A stretch of DNA of 64,000 nucleotides from JBHENC01 sp046262295. Lineage in GTDB: Bacteria; Acidobacteriota; Blastocatellia; Pyrinomonadales; Pyrinomonadaceae. This document shows, one piece after another, positions 27,808-35,785 of this stretch (its first letter is position 1; every line of letters starts with the position of its first letter). A program made the position numbers and the translations under genes. The stretch covers positions 186,001-250,000 of the forward strand of contig JBHENC010000002.1 in NCBI GenBank assembly GCA_046262295.1, given 5' to 3'. The notes below the pieces were generated by a model. It saw only the letters and a program-made list of their open reading frames with translations. It had not been told where the DNA came from and searched no databases.

Positions 27808-28944
27808 TTAACTTTTCTTATCAGGAAACTTGACTTGCACTTTTTCGCCGAAACTAACTTCGCCTTTGTACAGCTTTCGTTTATTTGCAGGAGGGGTTGT
27901 TATGATTCTCCCTGCTGCCTCCAGTTTAATCAGTGCATCTCGATAATTTTTCTCTACATAGGGTTTCCCAACATGATGGGACTCGAAGATTTGCTTTCTG
28001 GTAAGAGTTTGACCGGCAAAATCGCCGAGTAACATCTCCACAAGATCGTCTAGCGGGCGTGTGTACTCGAATAAATATGGAAATCTTTTGTCTGCCGAAC
28101 AATACACAAACGACGCTACGCCTTGATCGGCTGTAGAACTTTCTCCAGCCATTATATCCTTCATTATCTTGTATCCAAGAACATTTTTGCTGACGAAAAT
28201 TAAATGGTGAGTAGTTCTCGTACCAGCATCGTTCTTAAAACAAAACGGCAAAACATACTCACCGCCGACCTCTTTAAGAGCTGATGTTAATTCGTTTACG
28301 ATAGCAAACTCTCGTTCCTGCGGTGATAACTTCTCTAAAAGAGGCCTTAGTTTATTGGCTCTCTCCTCGCCAAACAAATCATTCATATGAGCTATAAAAA
28401 CGGAGTTCGACAAACTCATATTTATTCGACGATAGTTGAAAAAGAATATGCAATCGCACCCCCAATGTTTTAATACCGACCCAACTAACCTTATTGATAG
28501 TCCCTTATAGCCCCAAGGATCGACAAACAGCAACGTTGGTGGTAGATACTTGGCGTTTTCAAACTGGCTGACCAGCTTGTTGCCTACTTCGTAATTCCAT
28601 ACTTTCGGTTGGTGTTTTAAGTTGGCAACATCAGGCAGCGATTTTATTTCGCTCTCCAGTAATTGCGCGTTGTCCTCATCAGCATCGTTGAATACGGCAA
28701 CCAACATTCGGCTCATCTCAGGTTCTCGAATTGCCGCTTCTAGCACCAGTAACGGTGTTGATTTAGTTCCATCGTTATAGCGGCCTCGTCCAGCAAACAA
28801 ATCAGCATAAGCTATCCTATCAACGCCTCTCTTTTTGGCGTAAGGGATTATTGCTTTAGCCCAAGCCCAAAAATACTTGCGTACAATTTCGGCTTTAACT
28901 TCTGACTGCTCAGTCCTTTCGTCATAAAAGTCTTCTAAAGGCAT
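27808..28944 (-). CDS. tcmP: Three-Cys-motif partner protein TcmP
   Basis: 378 residues. The N-terminal half has a Rossmann methyltransferase-like signature, YADLFAGRGRYNDG, and LLFVDPWGYKGLS, as in TcmP proteins that always sit next to a DUF5131 gene. A C-terminal winged-helix-like segment (LTRKQIFESHHVGKPYVEKNYRDALIKLEAAGRI) follows. Codon use and AT content differ from the flanking housekeeping genes, suggesting acquisition. The biological role of the pair is unknown; a defence or nucleic-acid-modification role is plausible. Confidence 0.88.
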   Translation of the reverse strand: MPLEDFYDERTEQSEVKAEIVRKYFWAWAKAIIPYAKKRGVDRIAYADLFAGRGRYNDGTKSTPLLVLEAAIREPEMSRMLVAVFNDADEDNAQLLESEIKSLPDVANLKHQPKVWNYEVGNKLVSQFENAKYLPPTLLFVDPWGYKGLSIRLVGSVLKHWGCDCIFFFNYRRINMSLSNSVFIAHMNDLFGEERANKLRPLLEKLSPQEREFAIVNELTSALKEVGGEYVLPFCFKNDAGTRTTHHLIFVSKNVLGYKIMKDIMAGESSTADQGVASFVYCSADKRFPYLFEYTRPLDDLVEMLLGDFAGQTLTRKQIFESHHVGKPYVEKNYRDALIKLEAAGRIITTPPANKRKLYKGEVSFGEKVQVKFPDKKS

Positions 28945-28957
28945 AGGAGTATCTCCT
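28945..28957 (-). promoter_or_regulatory. Ribosome binding site inside a mini-hairpin for tcmP
   Basis: AGGAG-ATA-CTCCT: the Shine-Dalgarno of tcmP pairs with the five bases just before its ATG. A 5-bp stem directly at the start codon could damp translation initiation. Confidence 0.4.
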
Positions 28958-29028
28958 AGTGAGATTGATGAGAAAGCGGAGTCCCTTTGCTATAGTTAGC
29001 GTGCTGGCATTAGAACAACGGTTAACCA

Positions 29029-30000
29029 TTAAGCGGATTGCGCCGCATCGCGCGCGAGCATGGCGGCTCCAGTGGGGACGGCGTCGGTGGCGAGTTGGGA
29101 GATGACGATTTGGGTGGCCTCGAAGCAGGGCTGGAAACTGCGTTGGCCTGCTTCGCGTAGAATCGGATCGAGAATCAGATTGCCAGCTTCTTCCATCACG
29201 CCGCCGCCTAAGACGATACGTTCGATGTTGAGCAGGTTGATGACGTTGGCGATGGCCGCGCCGATGTAGCGGCCTGTGCGTTCGATCATCATGAGAGCGA
29301 AGTCGTCGCCGCCGGTGGCTTCGCGTGCGATGTCGGCGGCGGTAAATTCGCGGTTGAGTGCGAGACGCGAAAGCGATGATGTGCCGTCGCGGTAAAGGCG
29401 TTCGTGTGTGCGGCGGACGATATTAGGGGCGGAGGCGACCGTTTCTAAACAACCCGTGTTGCCGCAGACGCATTCGATACCGTCCTCCGAGTTGATGGTG
29501 ATGTGGCCGAACTCGCCCGCGAAGCCCGACGCGCCGTGCCAGAGTTTGCCATTGAGAATAATCGCGCCGCCGATGCCCGCGCCGATGGTGATGTAGAAAA
29601 TATCTTTGCTTCCGCGTCCCGCGCCGACCTTGTATTCGCCGTAGGCGGCGGCGTTGGCGTCGTTCTCCAGCGTGACGTGTTCGATGCCCGTCGCTTGAAG
29701 CAGCTCCGCGTGAAGATCGCCGCGCACGATGGAAGGCAAGCCTGCCGAGATGAAGACGCGCTCCGTCGTCGGATCAACGAGGCCGGGGACGCCGACGCCG
29801 ATGGCCGCGATGTTGGCGGGCGATTCGTCGCGCAGTTCCAACACGGCGCGTGCGATTTGTTGTGCGATGGCGTCGCGTTCAATTGTGGCTTCGCGGCGGC
29901 TGATAACTTCGCCGTCACCTGTCAAGAGCGCCGCACGCATCATCGCGCCGGAAATGCCGACGCCGATTAAGTTTGCTGTTGATTGATTAGGGGTTGTCAT
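29029..30000 (-). CDS. ROK-family sugar kinase-like protein with degenerate phosphate-1 motif
   Basis: 323 residues from the ATG at 30000, with AAGGAG 12 bases upstream; the frame extends further upstream but without similarity. ROK signatures: CVCGNTGCLETVAS zinc motif, GASGFAGEFGHITI, and the catalytic Asp in LENDANAAAYGE. The N-terminal ATP-phosphate loop, normally DIGGTxxR, reads GVGISGAMMRAALL, lacking the Asp and the GGT. This might reduce kinase activity or shift the protein to sensing. It diverges from the dedA-type gene. Confidence 0.82.
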   Translation of the reverse strand: MTTPNQSTANLIGVGISGAMMRAALLTGDGEVISRREATIERDAIAQQIARAVLELRDESPANIAAIGVGVPGLVDPTTERVFISAGLPSIVRGDLHAELLQATGIEHVTLENDANAAAYGEYKVGAGRGSKDIFYITIGAGIGGAIILNGKLWHGASGFAGEFGHITINSEDGIECVCGNTGCLETVASAPNIVRRTHERLYRDGTSSLSRLALNREFTAADIAREATGGDDFALMMIERTGRYIGAAIANVINLLNIERIVLGGGVMEEAGNLILDPILREAGQRSFQPCFEATQIVISQLATDAVPTGAAMLARDAAQSA

Positions 30001-30270
30001 GATTGAAAGAGTCTCCTTGTATGACCCGTCTTGAAAAAGGGCGTTGGAGGCGGGAAGCGGCGAGCATTGTAGTAAAGCGTTCGCGCGACTGTCAAACACG
30101 CCTCTCTGCGTGTAGAATAACCTCGCGCGCGGCGGTCGAAGTAATCGCACGCGAAGAAGCTCACGCGAGTGCGCGAAAATGTTTTGTCCGGCGCAGCGGA
30201 TTATGATGCGGGGGAAGATTGTGGACGACGGGCGCGAAGCGAAGGAAAGGCTTGTGCTGCCTCGCTGACT

Positions 30271-31005
30271 ATGGAGAGCCATCCTCTTTACGATCTGATC
30301 GGGCAGTATGGCCTGTACGCCGTTTTCTTCCTCGCCATGATCGAGGGAGATATTACGCTGCTTCTCGCGGGCGTGCTCGCGCACAGCGGATTCTTCGGCG
30401 AATACAGTTTTGCGAAAGTGCTTTGCGCGGGCACGCTCGGCGGGATGGCAAGCGACAACGTCGCGTATGCGATGGGACACGGCTTCGGCAAGAGCGTGCG
30501 CGAATATCGCTTTTATCGTTTAGCGAAACCACGTCTCGAACGCCTGACGGAAAACTTCGGCGGGCTTTCGATCTTTCTCTCGAAATATATTTACGGATTG
30601 CGCACCGCGACGTGCGTGTTCTACGGCGTCGGGCGAATGCGTTACGCGCGCTTTCTGCCGATCACGCTGGCGAGCTGTTTCGCATGGGTCTTCATACTGA
30701 GCGGCGCGGGCTATTTCTTCAGCGGCGCGATCACAAGGTTGATAGGCGATTTCCACCAGATAGGCGTCGCGTTGCTCGTCATCGTCGTTGTCGGCATCGT
30801 CTGTTTTTATCTCGCGGAACGCTTCTGGCTGTCGAAGAAAGTCGAGGAGGCAAACCCCGAACGCATACAGGAACTCGAACACGCGGCGCAGGAGAAATTG
30901 CAGGAAATTCAAGAGCGCATACACTTGCCGCGCCGCAGCAAAGATTCAAGCGCCAAACGAACCGACGCCGCCGAAAAGAGAATCGCCAACGACGAATTGA
31001 AATGA
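30271..31005 (+). CDS. DedA-family integral membrane protein
   Basis: 244 residues from the ATG at 30271; the frame opens at 30169 but those residues are not family-like. The DedA/SNARE-associated core includes EGDITLLLAGVLAHSGFF, LGGMASDNVAYAMGHGFGKSV, and FLSKYIYGLRTATCVFYGVGRM, containing the conserved Gly/Arg pattern of undecaprenyl-phosphate flippases. There are four to five membrane segments, then a charged coiled-coil tail (EEANPERIQELEHAAQEKLQEIQ) longer than usual. Confidence 0.85.
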   Translation: MESHPLYDLIGQYGLYAVFFLAMIEGDITLLLAGVLAHSGFFGEYSFAKVLCAGTLGGMASDNVAYAMGHGFGKSVREYRFYRLAKPRLERLTENFGGLSIFLSKYIYGLRTATCVFYGVGRMRYARFLPITLASCFAWVFILSGAGYFFSGAITRLIGDFHQIGVALLVIVVVGIVCFYLAERFWLSKKVEEANPERIQELEHAAQEKLQEIQERIHLPRRSKDSSAKRTDAAEKRIANDELK

Positions 31006-31096
31006 TGATAACGGGCGGAACGCTTCCCCGACGCAGGCGTTTCACTCTTTGAATTGCATATTAGATACAATCTTTGAAAGGATACTCGTTCCCCAA

Positions 31097-32104
31097 GTGA
31101 TAATCGAATCATCCGCGCCGACGCGCGTTGATCTGGCTGGCGGCACGATTGATATCTGGCCGCTCTACCTGTTTCATCCCGGAGCCGTCACCGTCAACTT
31201 CGCCATCTCGCTTCGCGCCCACTGCCGCATCGAAACGCGCGACGACGGGCGCATCGTGCTCGAATCGCGCGACCGCAAAGTGGCTTTTGAAACGGAACTC
31301 ACCGCCATCGAAGATTTGGCGCGCGAAGAACGGCTCGAACTAATCTCGAAGCTCGTGCATTTCTTCAAACCAACCACCGGCTTTCGCCTGATCGCGGAAA
31401 GCGAAGCTCCGGCGGGCGCAGGCCTTGCGGGTTCTTCCGCCCTCTGCATCGCGGTGATCGGCGCGCTCAATCGTCTTGTCGGCAACCGCTACGACGAACG
31501 AAAATTCTTCGCTATCGCCGCCAATATCGAAACCACCGTCATCCGCGTCCCGGCGGGATTTCAGGACTACTACGCGGCGTTTTACGGCGGCACGAACGCC
31601 ATACATTTTCGCGCCGACGGCATTGAGCGCGAGGCTTTAGTGGTTGACGAAGCGACATTGGAAGAACGCATCGCCATCTGCTACACGGGCGAGCCGCGCC
31701 TGTCCGGGATCAATAACTGGGATGTCACCAAGAAGCACATTGACGGCGACACGGAACTATTTGAAATCTTCGACGGCATACGCGATTGCGCTGTTCGCAT
31801 ACGTGCCGCGCTCCTCGCAAACGATTGGCTGACTGTCAGCGAGACAATGCGCACCGCTTATCCGAATCGCAAACGGCTCGCGCCGAACTGGACGACGCCG
31901 CACATGGATATGCTCGTCGAAAAGGCGCTCGCAAACGGCGCGGAAGCGGCGAAGGTGTGCGGCGCGGGCGGCGGCGGCTGCATTGCCTTCCTGTGCGCAG
32001 AGGGACGCCGCAAGGATGTCGAACGCGCACTCGCTGCCGAAGCGGATGTCGAAGTTCTTGATTGGAAGATCGCCCGCGAAGGCCTGACCGTGCGCGAAAG
32101 TTAA
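31097..32104 (+). CDS. GHMP-family sugar kinase (HddA/FKP-like)
   Basis: 335 residues from the GTG at 31097, giving MIIESSAPTRVDLAGGTIDIWP, the normal start of this subfamily; the frame also opens at a TTG at 31049. The ATP motif EAPAGAGLAGSSALC and the C-terminal VCGAGGGGCIAFL are complete. Closest by motif are D-glycero-D-manno-heptose 7-phosphate kinases and related sugar kinases; the exact substrate is not evident because no other heptose genes are nearby. It lies 44 bp downstream of the DedA gene's ORF stretch, same strand. The downstream flank holds the transposon insertion at 32268. Confidence 0.82.
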   Translation: MIIESSAPTRVDLAGGTIDIWPLYLFHPGAVTVNFAISLRAHCRIETRDDGRIVLESRDRKVAFETELTAIEDLAREERLELISKLVHFFKPTTGFRLIAESEAPAGAGLAGSSALCIAVIGALNRLVGNRYDERKFFAIAANIETTVIRVPAGFQDYYAAFYGGTNAIHFRADGIEREALVVDEATLEERIAICYTGEPRLSGINNWDVTKKHIDGDTELFEIFDGIRDCAVRIRAALLANDWLTVSETMRTAYPNRKRLAPNWTTPHMDMLVEKALANGAEAAKVCGAGGGGCIAFLCAEGRRKDVERALAAEADVEVLDWKIAREGLTVRES

Positions 32105-32258
32105 ATGCGGCGATGTTGCATTGAAGTCAGGCGAGGCAAGGATTCTCCGGCCATCTTTGAAGGGCGCGTATCGCCGCCGGACGGAAACCGCCGCCCCCTA
32201 CGCATCCGCCGCTTCACTTGATAATGTGGGCGAAAAAGAACTTTCTGAATTCTCACGT

Positions 32259-32267
32259 CGGACTTAC
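32259..32267. repeat. Target-site duplication, left copy
   Basis: CGGACTTAC directly abuts the left terminal inverted repeat; the identical nonamer abuts the right repeat at 38019-38027. Confidence 0.85.
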
Positions 32268-32302
32268 GTTACTGTTCAGGTGGCAGACCTGTAGATTAGC
32301 TT
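32268..32302 (+). repeat. Left terminal inverted repeat
   Basis: Begins GTTACTGTTCAGG and ends GATTAGCTT; its reverse complement is 37984-38018 without mismatch over 35 bases. A 36th position differs. Confidence 0.9.
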
Positions 32303-32400
32303 TCCTAATGTTTTTCGCTGGCTTGGATGATTCCCCGGCGACACTTATTTTGTGCTCTGGAAGTGGGATGAGGTATTCGGCGACTTGATTCTGTGAGCCT

Positions 32401-34033
32401 TCAACTAATCAGCGGCATCATGGTCTGCCCGGCATACACACTCCTGATTGCTTCCATCACCCCTCGGCCTTGCTTCTTCATCGTCGAGACATAGCTCCTC
32501 AACCGACAGAACTCTTGCGCGCCTTTGTTTGTACGGAAGCAGCCGCTGATCTTTTGCTTGACTTTCAGCATCCGCAGGTCACGCTCTGACTGGTTGTTAT
32601 CGAACGGTACTCCGAAGTCGCTCATGAATAGCAGGACTTGCCCCTTCTTGTCTCTCAACCTTGATGCCAGTTTTCTGCCCACCGCCAGAAGCGGCGGTTC
32701 TTTCGGCTTCCGTTTCTTCGTTCGCCCTTTTACCCTCTTCAACGCCCCGTATAGGATCTCCGCCTGCTCAAGAGATTCGCCGTACTCTCTCAAGAAGCGC
32801 TGCTTCTGAGACAAAGATAATTCTTTCCTTCCGCCCTCACGTGCATGGTCCACAGCGGCTTTGATTCGAAGAAGGAGCACTTTCATCTCGACCGCCCACG
32901 TCGGCTTGTTCGTCTCGATCACGTAGTTCAAGTCCCGCAGGATATGCGCGTTACACTGCCCGTGCCGGCATCGTTGGTACTGGTCGTAAGAGCTAAAGCC
33001 GTCATGTACTGCCACACCTTCATAACGCGGCAGGATGCCGATCTCCGAGATGGCTGGTGCGCCCCTCTTCTCGTCATGGACTAGGAGCGTGAGACGATCT
33101 GTCGCCGAGACATGGACCCAGTCCTGACGCTGTTGGACACGCAGGTTCGTTTCATCTACGCCCAGCACCGCAGACTTCCTTAACCCTTCTTTGATGAGCA
33201 TTATTGGTTCGGCTAGCTCGCCAGCACATACCTTCAGGATAGTCGCTAACGTGCCCGGCGAGAGGTGACAGTCGAAGAGATCATTCATCGCCTCGGCACA
33301 CCGATCATATGGGAGCAGTTGGTAGCCCATCAGATAGGTGGCAACTGATTTGACCCCTGTTCCGTATTGGACAGGGGCATATACGCCCGCCGGGAACTCG
33401 GCTTGATTCTTAATCCCGCAACGGCCACAGACTTTCGTCTGCGCCCGGTGTTCGATAACTTCAACCCTCTGCGGAGGCAGGTCATGAACCTGGCGTCGCT
33501 CGCTCCCTGTCACCTCACTTTCGCCCAGAGATGACCCGCAGAGGTAACAGTCCTCCGGCAAATGGATGATGATGCGGTCGGGCTTATCAATAAAACCCAA
33601 TGTCGTGCCCGGATGACCGGGTTGGCCGCCTACCTTCTTCCCGCTCTTCTCGCGTAAGCTTCTCGCCCTTTTGCGAAGGTCTGTCGAAGGGGGCCGACTG
33701 GAGTTGCGGTGAGCTCTTCATCAAGTGGGCAAGATGCGCTTCCTTCGCCAGTTGCGTCTGCTGCCGGGCTGCCTTGAGTTGCTTGTTGAGTTCTTTGACC
33801 GTGAGGGTGAGCCGATGAACCTGCCGTGCCCGGTTCGACAGTTCCTCCTCAAGCTTGGCGATGCGATTCGTGAGCTGTTCGATCTTCTGAAGATGCGCTG
33901 AAGCGGCTCTCGCGACGAGCTTGTGAACGCGCTCGTCTTCGACTTCGATCATCTCGTAGAGCTGACGGATCGTAGCCGCGACGGTGTCCACCCCTCGGTC
34001 GTAAATGGCTCTGATCTCATGCTTCCTTAACAC
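32401..34033 (-). pseudogene. IS66-family transposase, disrupted by a 1-base frameshift
   Basis: Two overlapping frames: 34033-33587 (coiled-coil N-terminus KLVARAASAHLQKIEQL...) and 33600-32401 (399 residues). Reading the second frame further upstream gives NSSRPPSTDLRKRARSL and EKSGKKVGGQPGHPGTTLGF, the canonical IS66 junction, so one extra base near 33712-33716 breaks a ~544-residue transposase. The C-terminal part holds the zinc-finger-like CYLCG...VCGRCG and the DDE residues in VLGVDETNL, VAVHDGFSSY and NNQSERDLR. Because the catalytic domain is intact, programmed frameshifting or a sequencing error remains possible. Confidence 0.85.
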
Positions 34034-34363
34034 GACGCTCCCTGACTCCGAAGGGCTAATGCCAAAATCAAAAGAGATGTAGCGGCAGCGAGTCGAAGAA
34101 GTATCCTTTGTCCGTGCTCTTTAATTTAGCTGACCATGACCGCTCCGCTCAGGACTCTACTTGCCTGCTCTCCCCTTCCCGACATGAAAAGATGTGGTGA
34201 TGTGCGCCCTAATCCGCCTTCCAGGAACATCCCCTTTGCTAACTGTGGGCATGATCGAAGGAAACTGACCGGGCGTTCTATTGAACCGGCTGACAACAGC
34301 GCGCCGCAGTCGGGGAAAATCACTGACTGCGGCGCGTGGTGTTGAGACTTGATCTGACCGCGA
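34034..34363. other. Non-coding stretch inside the transposon
   Basis: No convincing gene. Short frames on both strands (34126-34323 minus, 34136-34345 plus) mirror each other and match nothing recognisable. It contains GCGCCGCAGTC...GACTGCGGCGC (about 34300-34336), a strong inverted repeat that could terminate transcription from the minus-strand passengers before the transposase. Confidence 0.4.
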
Positions 34364-34532
34364 CTACTGCGGCGTGAAGGTCATGATCAGTACGCGTCCG
34401 CTGCCAGTGGCAGGTGTATATCCATCTCCTGAATGATTAATATCAGTGAGATTGATATACACAGGCGCGTTAAAGGTGGACGGTGCGATTGATCCAGATA
34501 ATCTTCGGGCATAAAACTGAATGGAGTGGTCG
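34364..34532 (-). pseudogene. C-terminal fragment of a lost secreted protein
   Basis: A ~55-codon minus-strand frame ending at TAG (34364-34366) with no start: it reads DHSIQFYARRLSG, VYINLTDINHSGDGYTP and GRVLIMTFTPQ, a beta-rich, low-charge text typical of exported protein C-termini. The frame is cut at a TGA at about 34533, just below the second HTH mini-gene. It is likely a decayed passenger. Confidence 0.4.
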
Positions 34533-34558
34533 GGTTTTCATCTTAGTAATCTCCCGGT

Positions 34559-34738
34559 TCAGAAGTTATTCAGTAAAGAGTTGAGGCACACGAGCGCGAA
34601 GCCTTCGGGCGTCTCAGTGAAGTGAATCGTACCGGTTTCGATTCGCCGATAGATTGCGCGCGTATCAACGTTTGACAGGACGGCGGCGGTCTCAGTCGTG
34701 ATCATGTGCGCATGCTCTTCGCACACGGGAAACCACAT
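34559..34738 (-). CDS. HTH mini-protein, diverged copy
   Basis: 59 residues from the ATG at 34738; the open frame reaches 34804, overlapping the secreted-protein gene. MITTETAAVLSNVDTRAIYRRIETGTIHFTETPEGFALVCLNSLL aligns along its whole length with the 84-residue protein at 35366-35620. It keeps the excisionase/MerR-like helix-turn-helix, but one of the two CPxC cysteines is replaced (WFPVC). It is possibly a decaying duplicate. Confidence 0.55.
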   Translation of the reverse strand: MWFPVCEEHAHMITTETAAVLSNVDTRAIYRRIETGTIHFTETPEGFALVCLNSLLNNF

Positions 34739-34772
34739 GACGACCAGCCCTGCGCTTTCTGTTATCAATCGA

Positions 34773-35315
34773 CTAGGGGAGAATAATGGTCCCGGTAACA
34801 TCATCCCTTAGCGTCCCCGTCGTGGCTGAGGTAAATGCCCCTGCCCCGTTGAAGGTCATCGAGCCCGTCGCGCCCGCGAATCTGCCCGTCCCGCCTGTAA
34901 TCGGGCCCGTCACGCTGTAGGTGAAGGCCGCAGGGTTATTCGGGTCGCCGGAGGCTTGCCCGCGGTAGGTCCCGAAGATCGCGTCGCCGTTGGCCGCAAG
35001 AATGGTGTACGACCCTTGAGTGACCTCGAAGGTCGCGAGGTTGATAACCTCCTGGGCGGTGAGCGTGTATTTGCCCAAGAGCGGCAGGTTGCCGTGCCCC
35101 TTGGCAATATCCTGCGTGAGGACGAGCGGGTCCGCGCTGGGACAACCAGCAGGAAGGGTGAAGGGGCTGACGACGAACGAGCCGCTGTCGCTGCTCTGGA
35201 ACTGCAGTACCTGTTGGGCGTGAGCCGTGACGGTGCAGACCAGTGCAAAGATGACTGCGAGCACGCCCTGTATTGCTGCCGTGTTTCGGATTGTGTTTCG
35301 GATTGTGTTTCTCAT
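34773..35315 (-). CDS. Secreted hypothetical protein (transposon passenger)
   Basis: 180 residues from the ATG at 35315, preceded by AAGGAG at 6 bases. The N-terminus MRNTIRNTIRNTAA comes from a 12-base tandem duplication, followed by a signal peptide (GVLAVIFALVCTVTAHAQ). The mature part is a beta-rich ~150-residue domain with Gly-rich turns (GPITGGTGRFAGATGSMTFNGAGAF), resembling allene-oxide-cyclase-barrel-like secreted proteins. The function is unknown. It is 50 bases downstream of the HTH mini-protein, on the same strand. Confidence 0.7.
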   Translation of the reverse strand: MRNTIRNTIRNTAAIQGVLAVIFALVCTVTAHAQQVLQFQSSDSGSFVVSPFTLPAGCPSADPLVLTQDIAKGHGNLPLLGKYTLTAQEVINLATFEVTQGSYTILAANGDAIFGTYRGQASGDPNNPAAFTYSVTGPITGGTGRFAGATGSMTFNGAGAFTSATTGTLRDDVTGTIILP

Positions 35316-35365
35316 GAGTTTTCTCCTTTTCGAGTTGAAAGAGTGATGGCCAAGGCGGTTCATCG

Positions 35366-35620
35366 CTACCGCACTAGCCGATTAAGACAGATAAGAAGTC
35401 GCCCTTCGGGCGTCTCGATGAAGTGCATCGTCCCGGCCTCGACCCAGCGGTAGATCGTGCGCGTGTCGACGCTGACGACTGCCGCCGCCTCTTCCGGGGT
35501 GACCATGCCAATTGACCCTGCGCAGTCCGGGCACTTCTTCAACCTCGGCAGGCTCGGACGCCTGATGATGACGACCCGCGGTCGTGTCGTTGCGACTTTT
35601 GCTGATCTGCTCTTCTTCAT
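35366..35620 (-). CDS. CPxC HTH mini-protein (excisionase/MerR-like)
   Basis: 84 residues. A basic N-terminus (MKKSRSAKVATTRPRVVIIRR), a C30-P-D-C33 pair, then a helix-turn-helix MVTPEEAAAVVSVDTRTIYRWVEAG and a short beta wing (MHFIETPEGRLLICL). The layout is like AlpA/Xis DNA-binding mini-proteins. It probably binds DNA, perhaps controlling the secreted protein downstream or transposon functions. It is divergent from the wHTH-TPR gene at 35786. Confidence 0.68.
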   Translation of the reverse strand: MKKSRSAKVATTRPRVVIIRRPSLPRLKKCPDCAGSIGMVTPEEAAAVVSVDTRTIYRWVEAGTMHFIETPEGRLLICLNRLVR

Positions 35621-35785
35621 CTCACCTGCCGTGCTTCTCTGTGTTGCCTGGTAATCAGCTCTGCTATTAGAATGAGCGGCGTTTGCGACGCTCTCTGTTC
35701 ACTGCGCTGCGGAAGGTAACCGAAGCGGTACAGGGAAGTCCTTTGCTACTCCCTATTTGTTTCTTAGCTAATTCTTATTCCGTGA

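Noticed and set aside
34126..34345. Overlapping short frames on both strands inside the transposon
   Set aside because: They are complementary to each other, have no Shine-Dalgarno, and no recognisable similarity.
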